Shown piece after piece: positions 1-10,139 of a stretch of DNA of 64,000 nucleotides (positions are counted from its first letter, which is position 1; the number at the start of each line of letters is the position of its first letter). Both the position numbers and the translations under genes were made by a program. The notes under the pieces were generated by a model. The model searched no databases. It saw nothing but the letters and a program-made list of their open reading frames with translations, and was not told the origin of the DNA. Location of the stretch: positions 1,937,305-2,001,304 of the forward strand of contig NZ_LT837803.1 in NCBI RefSeq assembly GCF_900174485.1, read 5' to 3'. The DNA is from Sterolibacterium denitrificans (GTDB taxonomy: Bacteria; Pseudomonadota; Gammaproteobacteria; Burkholderiales; Rhodocyclaceae).

Positions 1-1439
1 GCCGTCACTACGTTGAATTGCGGCTGGCCGTTGACCTCGCAGATCAATGCGCCGCTTTCGCGCCAGGATGTGGCAATGTCGGGTATCAGCAAGTCGATGC
101 CGGCCAGATCGAGTCCCAGCAGCCTGGTGGCGCGTTCGGCCAGGGCTCGGTTATCGGCATGCACCTGGTCGTTGACTGCCACCGGATAGCCGCCCCGGCT
201 TACGTTGGCCGTGCGGCGCAAGGTAACTTGCCGGCCGCTTGCCGGAACACTGTCGATGTCGAGGCCGGCGGCAGCGAGCAGGGTTTTTGCTTCGTCGTCG
301 AGTTCGAGCGGATACAGCGGCGTGGCGGCAGTCGGACTCCGGCGCGGATCGCGATTGGTCTCGTCCACCAGTTCCTGCACGGTGTGAACGCCATCTCCGC
401 GCACGCCGCCCGGCACGCGCTCGATGGCCCACAACAGGCGACCATTCAGCACGGAAAGGCGATAGTCCCGGCCATGGAAATGCTTTTCCAGCAGAATTTC
501 CTGCGTATGTTTGCGCGCCGCCTCGAAGGCTTGCCTCACCTCGTCGGCGCTGCCCAGGCCGGCGGCCACGCCGACGCCGCCATCCAGATCGGCCGGCTTG
601 ATGACGACCGGATAGCCGATCCGCTCGGCGGTGGCGACGGCCGCATCGGCGTCGGTGACGGAAAGCGGCGCGGAACCCGGCAGACCGCCGCGCCGCAGCA
701 GGTTGCCGGTGAGCGCCTTGTGGCGGGCGATGCGGCTGGCGATATTGCCGGTCGCATCGGTGAATGAGCTGTCCATCCGGCGCGCCTGCCGTCCCTGGCC
801 GAACTGCAGGATGCCGCCGCCCAGGTGCTGCCAGGGAATATCGAGGGCATGGGCGGCATCGACGAAATGCAGGCTGTTGGTGTTTTGCGGGAAATGACGC
901 TTGAGCTGCGTCAACAGGTGCTCGGCCTCCGTGCGCAACTCGTCATCGAACCGTTCGACCGCATCGCCCGCCTCTCGCGCGGCCAGGCGATTGCTCCAGC
1001 GTTCCAGCCAGCGCACCACCAGCAGCGTCGCTTGCGGCTCCAGGCCAGGCAGCAACAGCATGGGATCATGGCGCTTGTCACGCCAGCGCAGAATGTGGCC
1101 GTCTTCGTAAATGGGCAGTCTGGCGGCACGCTGGATGATCCTGTTCCACTGCAAAAGGCGCATCAGCACGGGATCGCTGCCGGGAGGAAGCGGCTCTGGG
1201 CCGGCGGCATGGGGAAAAGCGATTCGCCATGCGGCATCGAGCGAATCCGGCCAACCGGCCGCACCGCGCCGCACGCCAACCGCCAGCGCAGGTTGGCGCA
1301 AACCCTGCCGGAATCCGGGCAGGGCAGCAGGATTGCCGCTGATGCGCCAGAACAAGGGTGGCGGACCGGAGGTGTCTGGCGGATTGGATGGATTGGACAG
1401 ACTGGACGTATCGGATATATCGGACATATCTGGATTCAT
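1..1439 (-). CDS. Cyanophycin-synthetase-like ATP-grasp ligase (3' end outside window)
   Basis: The reading frame opens at an ATG at 1439 and runs off the left edge, giving at least 479 residues. The second half resembles the ATP-grasp domain of cyanophycin synthetase (CphA), which adds Asp and Arg to a growing peptide. Seen are a LRRTAN segment, an ERATRLLGLDLAGID segment and a terminal CEVN metal-binding motif. The first ~150 residues do not look like the usual CphA N-terminus and begin with a low-complexity Ser/Asp/Pro stretch (residues 4-24). Whether the Mur-ligase-like C-terminal domain follows cannot be seen. It lies 14 bases after a TIM-barrel isomerase gene, in the same operon. It could be a CphA1' paralogue or another amide ligase. 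The ATP-grasp assignment is firm; the substrate is not. Confidence 0.72.
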   Translation of the reverse strand, partial: MNPDMSDISDTSSLSNPSNPPDTSGPPPLFWRISGNPAALPGFRQGLRQPALAVGVRRGAAGWPDSLDAAWRIAFPHAAGPEPLPPGSDPVLMRLLQWNRIIQRAARLPIYEDGHILRWRDKRHDPMLLLPGLEPQATLLVVRWLERWSNRLAAREAGDAVERFDDELRTEAEHLLTQLKRHFPQNTNSLHFVDAAHALDIPWQHLGGGILQFGQGRQARRMDSSFTDATGNIASRIARHKALTGNLLRRGGLPGSAPLSVTDADAAVATAERIGYPVVIKPADLDGGVGVAAGLGSADEVRQAFEAARKHTQEILLEKHFHGRDYRLSVLNGRLLWAIERVPGGVRGDGVHTVQELVDETNRDPRRSPTAATPLYPLELDDEAKTLLAAAGLDIDSVPASGRQVTLRRTANVSRGGYPVAVNDQVHADNRALAERATRLLGLDLAGIDLLIPDIATSWRESGALICEVNGQPQFNVVT

Positions 1440-1453
1440 TGGCCGGGGTATCG

Positions 1454-2347
1454 TCAGGGTTGTCCGGGCGGATGTTTTGCGGCGCTGGCACGCGCATCAC
1501 AGGAAGCCAGGAATCGGGAGGTTGCGCTCATTACCTGTTTTGCCCTCGAGAGGGGAGAAAATTGCAAAATCAGCTGATCGTTGGGCACTTCCACGCTGAT
1601 CAGGGCAGATGCCGGAATATGCTCAAGCAACTTTTTCAGCGGCAACTCGCCGTCGCCGGGAAGCAGCCGCCGGGTTCTGGCTTCGCGGCGAATTGCGGCG
1701 GGTTCGGCATCGAACCGGAGAGGCGCATCGCAAATCTGGAATACGTGCATCCGCATCGGGTCGATCTGCCCGAAAACCTCGAAGTCCGCGCCTGTGCGCG
1801 AGAAATGAAAGGCATCGAGCAGAATGCCCGCATTGGCCTGCCTTGCATTATCCACCACGCGGGCCGCGCTCTCGATACGGTCGAGGGCAGTCCATGGAAT
1901 GGCTTCAAGATTCATGTTCAAGCCGTAAGGCGCGGCGCGTTCGCACAGGGCGGCGAAGTTCGCGGTCAAGCGCCCTTCGTCGGGATCGTCGCCGATCACG
2001 GTGACGTTGCGCGCGTCGAGCGACTGGGCGCATTCGAAAAATCCTGCGAAATCGTCCGGACTGGAATCCGCTCCCAGACGGATGAGTTCGAGGTCGCCGA
2101 TTCGCACGCCGGTATCGCTCAATGCGGCACGCACCTCGTTCCGCAGGCGGCGATCAGAAATCAGCGGATAAATGCTCTCGCCGGGAATGGCAGGCAGCAA
2201 GCGCAATCCGACGCAATCGAAACCTGCCGCGGCAGCCAGCTCGACCGAGACGACCGGGCTGACGTCCGGCACGGTCAGGTAAGCCAGCGACAGCAGGTAG
2301 CCGCCATGGGCAATGGATGCGTCCTGTCGTTTCCATTCCGCTTCCAT
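1454..2347 (-). CDS. Sugar phosphate isomerase/epimerase-like TIM-barrel protein
   Basis: A 297-residue protein of the xylose-isomerase-like/AP-endonuclease-2 TIM-barrel superfamily, whose members bind divalent metals and isomerise or dehydrate sugars and polyols. Segments matching the fold are NMNLEAIPWTA, GILLDAFHFSRTGAD and ISVEVPND, where the Glu, Asp, His and Glu residues would ligate the metals. It starts 21 bases after a methyltransferase gene and ends 14 bases before the ATP-grasp ligase, so the three are probably co-transcribed. The substrate cannot be told from sequence. Confidence 0.75.
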   Translation of the reverse strand: MEAEWKRQDASIAHGGYLLSLAYLTVPDVSPVVSVELAAAAGFDCVGLRLLPAIPGESIYPLISDRRLRNEVRAALSDTGVRIGDLELIRLGADSSPDDFAGFFECAQSLDARNVTVIGDDPDEGRLTANFAALCERAAPYGLNMNLEAIPWTALDRIESAARVVDNARQANAGILLDAFHFSRTGADFEVFGQIDPMRMHVFQICDAPLRFDAEPAAIRREARTRRLLPGDGELPLKKLLEHIPASALISVEVPNDQLILQFSPLSRAKQVMSATSRFLASCDARASAAKHPPGQP

Positions 2348-2368
2348 TTTTCGCCCCGCTCCGTCGTC

Positions 2369-3208
2369 TTACCGATCGCCGCCGAACACCAGGGTTGGAC
2401 AGCGTTCGCCAAGCGGATAATCCGGCTGATGGCGGGCGCGCAAGGCCAGGCCGGCGGCGGCGAAAGTGGCGATGGCCTGCGCTTCCGTGACGAAATGGTA
2501 GCGGGCCGCCGTGTCGCGATAGGCATCGATCGCGCCGAGATGTTCTTCACTCCAGCCGAGACGCCGCGCAAGGATTGCCCGGTCGGGATGCGCGCGATGG
2601 AGACACTGCCAGACATCGTCGAGCTTCACGCCCTCTTCCGCGCTGGCCTGCAGGGCCATGCCCAGGCGCAACTTGAGGACGTTCAGATCGGGAATCGCGC
2701 CTGCGGCGAGCGCATCGAGCACGTTTTCCGGCGTCTCGCCGGGGCCGCTGCCGCTGGGAGCGAACAGGCGGAACAGGCACAGGCCGTCCGGCGCGAGGCT
2801 GGCGGCCAGACGCCGGGCAAGCGTCCCTTGACCCAGCGGATAAGGAAGAAGATGCAAGCCGCCATCGCACAATACGATGTCCAGGCTGCCGCCCGCCACG
2901 GGCAGATCGAGCCAGTCGCCCTGCGTGACATGTTCGGCCGGGCCGGGCCATACGTGATCGATCATCGCCTGCGTCCGGTCGATGGCGCGAACGACCGAAC
3001 CTTCCGGCCAGGCGAGCTTGCAATACTCGGGAGTTACCCCCAGGATCAGCGCGCGCGGCGGTCGTCCGGCCTTCTCATGCCAGCGCGCGATCTGGGTTTC
3101 GACGATTCCGATGTCCGCTGACACGGGCCGCAGCGGCGGCCCGATCAGCCGCAGGAAGAAATAGGCGGCTTGCGGCCACTGGCTTTCTGATTTGCTGGTA
3201 TCGGACAT
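2369..3208 (-). CDS. Class I SAM-dependent methyltransferase
   Basis: A 279-residue protein with a Rossmann-type methyltransferase core: the segment ALILGVTPEYCKLAWP serves as motif I, an acidic VVRAIDRTQAM strand follows, and LDIVLCDGGLHLLPYP is motif IV. The ATG at 3208 was preferred over an upstream GTG (3220) because a GGTGAG ribosome site sits about 7 bases before it. It is the first gene of an operon with a TIM-barrel isomerase and a CphA-like ligase. The methyl acceptor is unknown, and I see no features of a tRNA, rRNA or quinone methyltransferase. Confidence 0.75.
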   Translation of the reverse strand: MSDTSKSESQWPQAAYFFLRLIGPPLRPVSADIGIVETQIARWHEKAGRPPRALILGVTPEYCKLAWPEGSVVRAIDRTQAMIDHVWPGPAEHVTQGDWLDLPVAGGSLDIVLCDGGLHLLPYPLGQGTLARRLAASLAPDGLCLFRLFAPSGSGPGETPENVLDALAAGAIPDLNVLKLRLGMALQASAEEGVKLDDVWQCLHRAHPDRAILARRLGWSEEHLGAIDAYRDTAARYHFVTEAQAIATFAAAGLALRARHQPDYPLGERCPTLVFGGDR

Positions 3209-3310
3209 GGCTGGGCTCACCGGGCGGCCCGTTATTCAGGGAGAGTACAGAGTGCAGGCTACAGGATAACGCGCCATCCAAATAGCCTGGTAGTGTAGCT
3301 CGGTAGTGCC

Positions 3311-4885
3311 TTACCGCACCTCGCGCGTCTCCATGAACCGGACGTCGGGAAAACGCTCCTGGGTCAGCCGCAGGTTGACGGCGTTCGGCGCCAGATAGAC
3401 CTGGTCGCCTGCACCGTCGATGGCGATGTTTTGCGGATACTTATCCGCCAGCAGCTTGAGCTGCTCGTCGCTGCCGTGCAGCCAGCGGGCGGTGGCCACG
3501 GAGACCGGCTCGAAAATGGCCTCGACGGCGTATTCGTGCGCGAGGCGATGGGCGACGACGTCGAATTGCAGGTTGCCGACCGCGCCCAGGATCAGGTCAT
3601 TGGAAGAAATCGGGCGAAAAAGCTGAGCCGCCCCCTCTTCAGCCAATTGTTGAAGACCTTTCTGCAATTGCTTGAGTTTTAAAGGATTTCTCAATATGGC
3701 ACGCTGGAAAATTTCCGGGGCGAATGAGGGAATCCCGGTAAACCGCAGGTTCTCCCCTTCGCTGAAGGTTTCGCCCAGGCGGATCGTGCCGTGGTTGGGA
3801 ATGCCGATGATGTCGCCGGCGTAGGCCTCGTCGGTGGTGTTGCGGTCGCGCGCCATGAAGGTGATGGCGTTATTCACCGCGATGCTCTTGCCGCCGGCCA
3901 CCTGCCTGATCTTCATGCCGCGCTCGAAGCGTCCCGAGCAGACGCGCAGGAAGGCGATGCGGTCGCGGTGCTTGGGATCCATGTTGGCCTGGATCTTGAA
4001 GATGAAGCCGGAGAATTTTTCCTCGAAAGGATCGACCGCGCGGCTCTCGGCCGGACGCGGCTTGGGGCCGGGCGCGCGCTCGACGATGGCATCGAGCAGC
4101 GACTGGACGCCGAAATTGTTGGCCGCCGAGCCGAAGAACACCGGGCACTGGCGGCCGGCCAGATAGGCGTCCAGGTCGAAAGTATGCGATGCGCCGCGCA
4201 CCAGTTCGACTTCCAGACGCAGTTCCTCGGCCTGTTCACCAATCAGTTCGTCCAGGCGCGGGTTGTCCAGGCCCTGGATGATCTCGGCCGTGCCCTTCTC
4301 CGCCTTGGGATCGAAGAAGCTGATGGTGTCGTCGTAAAGGTGGTAGACGCCGCGAAACAGCTCGCCCATGCCGATCGGCCAGGTGATCGGCGCGCACTCG
4401 ATGTTCAGTACCGACTCGATTTCATCGAGCAGTTCGATCGGCGGCCGGCCATCGCGGTCGAGCTTGTTCACGAAGGTGACGATGGGCGTATCGCGCAGGC
4501 GGCAGACGTTGAGCAGCTTGATGGTCTGCGCTTCCACGCCTTTCACCGAGTCGATCACCATCACCGCCGAATCGACGGCGGTCAGCGTGCGGTAGGTATC
4601 TTCCGAAAAATCCTCGTGGCCCGGCGTATCGAGCAGGTTGATCATGCAGTCGCGGTAGGGAAACTGCATCACCGAGGAAGTCACCGAGATGCCGCGCTGC
4701 TTTTCCAGCTCCATCCAGTCCGAAGTGGCGTGTTTGCCCGACTTGCGCGCGCGCACGGCGCCGGCCATGAGAATGGCGCCGCCGAACCAGAGGAGTTTTT
4801 CGGTGAGCGTGGTCTTGCCTGCGTCGGGGTGAGCAATGATGGCAAAGGTGCGGCGGCGGCGGATTTCGTCGGCAAGATGGCTCAC
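3311..4885 (-). CDS. prfC: Peptide chain release factor 3
   Basis: Translational GTPase that recycles RF1/RF2 from the ribosome after termination. All G motifs are present: [15 protein letters not shown] (G1), DTPGHEDF (G3) and NKLDRDG (G4), followed by the RF3 domain II/III sequence. The frame could open further upstream (4987), but the family begins at the equivalent of [15 protein letters not shown], so the GTG at 4885 is chosen, giving 524 residues, close to the usual 529. It is divergent from lysS; 4886-4985 must hold both promoters and has an AT-rich core near 4912-4925. Confidence 0.95.
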   Translation of the reverse strand: MSHLADEIRRRRTFAIIAHPDAGKTTLTEKLLWFGGAILMAGAVRARKSGKHATSDWMELEKQRGISVTSSVMQFPYRDCMINLLDTPGHEDFSEDTYRTLTAVDSAVMVIDSVKGVEAQTIKLLNVCRLRDTPIVTFVNKLDRDGRPPIELLDEIESVLNIECAPITWPIGMGELFRGVYHLYDDTISFFDPKAEKGTAEIIQGLDNPRLDELIGEQAEELRLEVELVRGASHTFDLDAYLAGRQCPVFFGSAANNFGVQSLLDAIVERAPGPKPRPAESRAVDPFEEKFSGFIFKIQANMDPKHRDRIAFLRVCSGRFERGMKIRQVAGGKSIAVNNAITFMARDRNTTDEAYAGDIIGIPNHGTIRLGETFSEGENLRFTGIPSFAPEIFQRAILRNPLKLKQLQKGLQQLAEEGAAQLFRPISSNDLILGAVGNLQFDVVAHRLAHEYAVEAIFEPVSVATARWLHGSDEQLKLLADKYPQNIAIDGAGDQVYLAPNAVNLRLTQERFPDVRFMETREVR

Positions 4886-4985
4886 GGGCGGCTCGAAACA
4901 GGCAAAAGCGCTAATTATATTCTGTTCAAAATCCGCCTGATAGGCGAAAATGCGCAGTTTCCCAGCCCTGCACCGATTTTTCACC

Positions 4986-6497
4986 ATGACCGATCAAGTT
5001 GCCAGCACGACTGCCCCCGCCGTTCAGGACGAAAACCGCCTCATCGCCGAACGCCGCGCCAAACTCGCCGAATGGCGCGCCACGGGGCGGGCCTTCCCCA
5101 ACGATTTCCGCCGCGAGAACGTCGCCGTGCGCATCGATGAGCTGTATGGCGAGAAAACCCGCGAGGAGTTGGAGGCGCTACCGATCCAGGTCAAGGTCGC
5201 TGGCCGCATCATGCTGAAGCGGGTGATGGGCAAGGCCAGTTTCGCCACCATCCAGGATCTGTCCGGACGCATCCAGGTTTTCGTCAGCAACGACAAGACC
5301 GGCGAGGATGCCCATGCCGAATTCAAGCACTGGGACAACGGCGACATCATCGGCGTGACCGGCACGCTGTTCCGTACCAAGACCAACGAGCTGACCATCC
5401 AGGCGCACGAAATCCGCCTGCTCACCAAGTCGCTGCGGCCGCTGCCGGAGAAGTTCCACGGCCTCACCGACGTCGAGCAGAAATACCGCGCCCGCTATCT
5501 CGACCTGATGACCAACGAGCAGACGCGCTTCACCTTCGTCGCGCGCAGCCGCATGATCCAGGCCATCCGCCATTACATGATCGAGCATGGCTTTCTCGAA
5601 GTGGAAACGCCGATGATGCACCCCATCCCCGGCGGCGCTTCGGCCAAGCCTTTCAAGACGCACCACAATGCGCTCGACATGGAGCTGTTCCTGCGCATCG
5701 CCCCGGAGCTGTATCTGAAGCGCCTGGTGGTCGGCGGTTTCGAAAAGGTCTTCGAGGTCAACCGCAACTTCCGCAATGAAGGTATCTCGCCGCGCCACAA
5801 CCCGGAATTCACCATGATGGAGTTCTACGAGGCCTACGCGGACTACCGGATGCTGATGGATTTCACCGAAGGCCTGCTGCGCCACTCGGCGCGCGAGGCG
5901 CTGGGCACCGAAGTCTTCGAATACCAGGGGCGCACGCTGGACCTCTCCAAGCCCTTCGCCCGCCTGACCGTCGTCGAAGCGATCCGCAAATACCATCCCG
6001 GCTTCACGGCGGAACAACTCGCCGACGCCGACTGGCTCAAGCAGAAAATCAAGGACTTCGGCGAGCCGGTCAAGCCGGGCGGCCTCGGCTCATTGCAACT
6101 CCAACTGTTCGAGGCGTGCGCCGAAGCCGAGCTGTGGGATCCCACCTTCATCATCGACTACCCGGCCGAAGTCTCGCCCCTGGCGCGGCGCAACGACGCC
6201 AATCCGGAAATCACCGAGCGCTTCGAGCTGTTCATCGTCGGCCGCGAAATCGCCAACGGCTTCTCCGAGCTGAACGACCCCGAAGACCAGGCCGCGCGCT
6301 TTCTCGAACAGGCCAAGGCCAAGGACGCCGGCGACGAGGAAGCGATGTACTTCGATGCCGACTACATCCGCGCGCTCGAATACGGCCTGCCGCCCACCGG
6401 CGGCTGCGGCATCGGCATCGACCGCCTGGTGATGCTGCTCACCGACAGCCCCAACATCCGCGACGTGATCCTCTTTCCGCACATGCGGCCGGAATAG
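4986..6497 (+). CDS. lysS: Lysyl-tRNA synthetase, class II
   Basis: Charges tRNA-Lys with lysine. The 503-residue product has an N-terminal OB-fold anticodon-binding domain and a class II catalytic core with motif 2 ([15 protein letters not shown]) and motif 3 ([12 protein letters not shown], about residue 473 on). The frame opens at 4950, but family members start near the ATG at 4986. In many bacteria lysS follows prfB; here prfB lies 45 kb away. A bifunctional tRNA methyltransferase gene follows after 89 bases. Confidence 0.96.
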   Translation: MTDQVASTTAPAVQDENRLIAERRAKLAEWRATGRAFPNDFRRENVAVRIDELYGEKTREELEALPIQVKVAGRIMLKRVMGKASFATIQDLSGRIQVFVSNDKTGEDAHAEFKHWDNGDIIGVTGTLFRTKTNELTIQAHEIRLLTKSLRPLPEKFHGLTDVEQKYRARYLDLMTNEQTRFTFVARSRMIQAIRHYMIEHGFLEVETPMMHPIPGGASAKPFKTHHNALDMELFLRIAPELYLKRLVVGGFEKVFEVNRNFRNEGISPRHNPEFTMMEFYEAYADYRMLMDFTEGLLRHSAREALGTEVFEYQGRTLDLSKPFARLTVVEAIRKYHPGFTAEQLADADWLKQKIKDFGEPVKPGGLGSLQLQLFEACAEAELWDPTFIIDYPAEVSPLARRNDANPEITERFELFIVGREIANGFSELNDPEDQAARFLEQAKAKDAGDEEAMYFDADYIRALEYGLPPTGGCGIGIDRLVMLLTDSPNIRDVILFPHMRPE

Positions 6498-6586
6498 ACT
6501 GGGGCGCCTCCTTTCCCCAAGGGATTCCCCTCCCCTTATAACCGAAGGAAATCCCCGCAGGAGCAAGCGGCAGAAGATCGCGCCGG

Positions 6587-8566
6587 ATGACCACCGTCAC
6601 CCCCATCATCCCCGCCCGCCTGGCCTTTGCCGCCGACGGCACGCCCTGGTCGGCGGCGTATGACGACATCTATCACTCCGCCGATGGCGGCCTGGGCCAG
6701 GCGCGGCACGTGTTTCTGGCCGGCAATCGACTGCTGGGCGAAACGCCGCGCTGGCGCGGACGCAGCCAGTTCGTCATCGCCGAGACCGGCTTCGGCCTGG
6801 GGCTGAATTTTCTCGCGACATGGCAAGCCTGGCAGGCCGACGGCCAGCCTTGCCAGCGCCTGCACTACATCGCTTTCGAGCAGCATCCATTCACGGCGGA
6901 CGACCTGGCGCTGCTTCACGCCCGCTGGCCGGCGCTGGCGGCATTCTCGGCGCAACTGCGCGCGCAATGGCCCAGGCTCACGCCCGGCGCGCACCGGCTG
7001 GAACTGGCCGGCGGGCGGCTGATCCTGACCCTGTTCTTCGGCGATGCCCAATTGCTGCTGCCGAAATTGCGCGCGCGCGTCGATGCCTTCTATCTCGACG
7101 GCTTCAGTCCGGCAAAGAACCCTGCACTCTGGTCTGGCCGCATCTATTCCAGCCTCGCCCGCCTGGCGGCGCCGGCCGCGACCATGGCGACCTGGTGCGT
7201 CGCCGGCCAGGTCCGCAAGGCGCTCGCCGACAGCGGTTTTCTGCTGGAAAAAACGCCAGGCTTCGGCGGCAAGCGCGAAATGCTGCGCGGCGTGTTTCGC
7301 GCGCCGCGCAACGCCGCCGTTCAGCAAACCGCCGGCCGCGCCATCATCATCGGCGCGGGACTGGCCGGCAGCAGCATCGCCGAACGACTCGCCGCCCGCG
7401 GCTGGCAAATCGAGCTGTTCGACGGCGCGCCTGCCGCCGCCAACGGCGCTTCGGGCAATCGCAGCGCCATCCTGCGGCCCCTGCCCAGCCCCGACGACAA
7501 CCTGCTGGCGCGGCTGACCCGCGCCGGTTTCCTGCATTTGCGCCGGCATCTGGAAGACCTGGAAACGCGCGGCCTGACGGTGCGGCAGGACGCCTGCGGA
7601 GTGCTGCATCTGGCGCGCGATGCGCAGCATGCGGCCACGCAGGAAACCCTGGTAACCCGCCAGCAGCCACCGGCGGATTATTTACAGCACCTCGATGCCG
7701 GCGCCGCCAGCGCCCGCGCCGGCCGGCCGCTGCCGTTCGGCGGCTGGTGGTTTCCCCAGGGCGGCTGGGTGGATACGCCCAGTTTGTGCGCCGCCAATCT
7801 GGCCGCCTGTGGTGAACGATTGCAGTGCCATTTCAACACGCCAATCGACCGCATCGAACGACAGGGCAGGCTTTGGCAGGTATTTGCCGCCGATGGCCGG
7901 CGGCTGGCCCAGGCCGACGTGCTGATCCTTGCCAACGCCAACGGCGCGCTGCCGCTGCTTTTCCCCCACGTTCCCGCCCTGCCGCTGCGTCCGGCGCGCG
8001 GCCAGGTCAGCCACCTGCCCGCCGCCAGCCTGGATGGGAAGCTGCCGGCATGCGTCATCTGCCGCCTGGGGCATGTCGGCCCGGCTGCTGCCCATGGCGA
8101 CGACGAGTCCAGCACATTCAGTTTCGGCGCCAGCTTCCTGCTCGAAGACAGCGGCACGGAACTGCGTCTGGCGGACCATCAGGACAACCTGGCGAAGCTG
8201 GAATTCTGCCTACCCGGCAGCCTCGGGCAACTCGCCGCCGATGCCGTAAATACACCCAGCGGCCGCGCCGCCGTGCGCGCCATGACGCCGGACCGCCTGC
8301 CCATGGTCGGCGCCTTGCCGGACTGCAAGGCCAATGCGGCAAACATGCCGGAATCTGATAGCGCCACGACCCTGGAAAAAATCCCGCGCCAGCCCGGCCT
8401 CTACGCCCTGCTCGGCTTCGGCGCGCGCGGCCTGGTCTGGTCGGCGCTGACGGCCGAGCTGCTGGCCTGCCGGATCAGCGGCGAGCCGCTGCCGCTGGAA
8501 GCCGATCTCGTCGCCGCCGTCGATCCGGCGCGCTTTCTGCTGCGCCGGCAGCGCGGACAGGCGTAG
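6587..8566 (+). CDS. mnmC: Bifunctional tRNA wobble-uridine modification enzyme MnmC
   Basis: Final two steps of mnm5s2U34 synthesis in tRNA: the C-terminal FAD domain removes the carboxymethyl group and the N-terminal SAM domain methylates. Residues 1-240 form the methyltransferase (FVIAETGFGLGLNFL, then FYLDGFSPAKNP). About residue 250 starts an FAD-binding oxidoreductase with the GAGLAGSSIAERLA dinucleotide motif. The C-terminal LLGFGARGLVWSALTAELL is typical. Length (659) matches the fused proteobacterial form. Confidence 0.94.
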   Translation: MTTVTPIIPARLAFAADGTPWSAAYDDIYHSADGGLGQARHVFLAGNRLLGETPRWRGRSQFVIAETGFGLGLNFLATWQAWQADGQPCQRLHYIAFEQHPFTADDLALLHARWPALAAFSAQLRAQWPRLTPGAHRLELAGGRLILTLFFGDAQLLLPKLRARVDAFYLDGFSPAKNPALWSGRIYSSLARLAAPAATMATWCVAGQVRKALADSGFLLEKTPGFGGKREMLRGVFRAPRNAAVQQTAGRAIIIGAGLAGSSIAERLAARGWQIELFDGAPAAANGASGNRSAILRPLPSPDDNLLARLTRAGFLHLRRHLEDLETRGLTVRQDACGVLHLARDAQHAATQETLVTRQQPPADYLQHLDAGAASARAGRPLPFGGWWFPQGGWVDTPSLCAANLAACGERLQCHFNTPIDRIERQGRLWQVFAADGRRLAQADVLILANANGALPLLFPHVPALPLRPARGQVSHLPAASLDGKLPACVICRLGHVGPAAAHGDDESSTFSFGASFLLEDSGTELRLADHQDNLAKLEFCLPGSLGQLAADAVNTPSGRAAVRAMTPDRLPMVGALPDCKANAANMPESDSATTLEKIPRQPGLYALLGFGARGLVWSALTAELLACRISGEPLPLEADLVAAVDPARFLLRRQRGQA

Positions 8567-8582
8567 CCCGTACCCGGACAGG

Positions 8583-9992
8583 TCAGGCCAGTTGCCGATC
8601 CAGCCGCGCCAGCACGCGCGCCCGGCCCATCGCCGCCAGCACCGCATCGATGGATGGCGACTGCGGCTGGCCCAGCAAGACCACGCGCAGGGGAATCGCC
8701 ACTTGCGGCATTTTCAGTCCCTGCTCCTTGGCGGTGTCCTTGATCGCCTGGTTCAAGGCCGCGGCCTGCCAGTCGTCCAGCGCCGCCAGCTTGCCGCGCA
8801 AGGCGCCCAGGGCCGCGCGCGCCGGCTCGGTCAGATGCTGGGCCGCGAGTTCCGCGGAAGGCCGCGGCGCCAGCAGGAAAGGATGAACGGCATCCGCCAG
8901 TTCATTCAGATTGCCGACGCGCTCCTTGTAAAGCGCGATCACCGGCTTGAGATCGAGATCCGGGACGCTGGCGGCATCTACGTCCACACCCTGCGCCCGC
9001 AGGCGCCGCGCCACTTCGGCCAGCAGGCGCGCATCGTCCGCCGCCTTCAGGTAATGCGCGTTCAGCCAGTTGAGCTTCTCGGTATTGAACTGGGCGGCCG
9101 ATGCGGTGATGTGATCCAGGTCGAACCAGTTGCAGAACTGTTCCATGCCGAAGATTTCGTCATCGCCATGCGACCAGCCCAGACGCGCCAGGTAGTTCAG
9201 CACCGCTTCGGGCAGGTAGCCGGCCTCGTCGTACTGCATCACGCTCACCGCGCCATGGCGCTTGGAGAGCTTCTGGCCGTCGTCGCCGAGGATCATCGAC
9301 AGGTGGGCGTACTGCGGCACCGTCGCACCCAGCGCCTGCAGCACGTTGATCTGGCGCGGCGTGTTGTTGACGTGGTCGTCGCCGCGGATGACGTGAGTGA
9401 TGTCCATGTCCCAGTCATCGACCACCACGCAGAAGTTGTAGGTCGGCGTGCCGTCGTCGCGGGCGATGATGAAATCGTCCAGCTCGCCATTGGCGATCTC
9501 GACGCGCCCCTTGACCTGATCGTCCCAGGCCACCACGCCCGTCTGCGAATTGCGGAAACGCACCACCGGCTTCACGCCCGCCGGCGGCTCCGGCAGCGTC
9601 TTGCCCGGCTCGGGCCGCCAGCGCCCGTCGTAGCGCGGTTTTTCCTTCCTCGCCTCCTGCTCGGCGCGCAGTTGATCCAGTTCCTCGCGCGACATGTAGC
9701 AGTGGTAAGCCGTCCCCGCCGCCAGCATCTGCGCGATCACTTCCCGGTAGCGCGGCATGCGCTGCATCTGGTAGTACGGCCCCTCGTCGTGGTTCAGACC
9801 CAGCCATTGCATACCGTCGATGATCGCCTGCACCGCTTCCGGCGTGGAGCGCGCCACGTCGGTATCCTCGATGCGCAGGATGAAGCGGCCGCCGTGACGG
9901 CGCGCATAGGCCCAGGAAAACAGCGCAGTGCGCGCCCCGCCGATGTGCAGGAAACCGGTGGGACTAGGCGCGAAACGGGTACGGATGGTCAT
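8583..9992 (-). CDS. gltX: Glutamyl-tRNA synthetase
   Basis: Class I synthetase that charges tRNA-Glu. The 469-residue protein begins with [16 protein letters not shown], holding the HIGH-type motif (here HIGG), and has the KLSKR loop ([14 protein letters not shown]) near residue 240. It is convergent with mnmC, with 16 bases between stop codons, and divergent from pstS. Nothing suggests a non-discriminating or truncated (YadB) form. Confidence 0.96.
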   Translation of the reverse strand: MTIRTRFAPSPTGFLHIGGARTALFSWAYARRHGGRFILRIEDTDVARSTPEAVQAIIDGMQWLGLNHDEGPYYQMQRMPRYREVIAQMLAAGTAYHCYMSREELDQLRAEQEARKEKPRYDGRWRPEPGKTLPEPPAGVKPVVRFRNSQTGVVAWDDQVKGRVEIANGELDDFIIARDDGTPTYNFCVVVDDWDMDITHVIRGDDHVNNTPRQINVLQALGATVPQYAHLSMILGDDGQKLSKRHGAVSVMQYDEAGYLPEAVLNYLARLGWSHGDDEIFGMEQFCNWFDLDHITASAAQFNTEKLNWLNAHYLKAADDARLLAEVARRLRAQGVDVDAASVPDLDLKPVIALYKERVGNLNELADAVHPFLLAPRPSAELAAQHLTEPARAALGALRGKLAALDDWQAAALNQAIKDTAKEQGLKMPQVAIPLRVVLLGQPQSPSIDAVLAAMGRARVLARLDRQLA

Positions 9993-10065
9993 GGCGGCAA
10001 GGCGGGAGCAAAGAACAAAGCCGGGAATTTTACCGGGATTCGGCGCGGGGCAAGAATTTTGCGGA

Positions 10066-10099
10066 CTGTCACGATACCGTCACAAAGCCTTTCTAGAAT
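10066..10099 (+). promoter_or_regulatory. Pho box and -10 element of the pst-pho operon
   Basis: 10066-10084 reads CTGTCACGATACCGTCACA, two CTGTCA-like repeats at 11-base spacing as in PhoB binding sites. A TAGAAT -10 element lies at 10094-10099, about 10 bases after the box, the arrangement expected where PhoB replaces the -35 element. The pstS start is 41 bases downstream. This predicts induction under phosphate limitation by the PhoB encoded in the same cluster. Confidence 0.85.
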
Positions 10100-10139
10100 T
10101 TTTCACGAGCATTCCTCAACCCTGTTTGAAAGGACCGAC

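Noticed and set aside
1358-3121. A 587-codon open frame on the plus strand
   Set aside because: Antisense to the isomerase and methyltransferase genes; no start signal or motif.
3280-3310. tRNA-like stretch with TAGTGTAGCTCGGTAGTG
   Set aside because: No cloverleaf can be formed and no T-loop GTTCRA is present; no tRNA gene was found anywhere in the window.
8592-10139. Possible long N-terminal extension of PstS
   Set aside because: The in-frame upstream part is antisense to gltX; the signal peptide and ribosome site fix the start at 10140.
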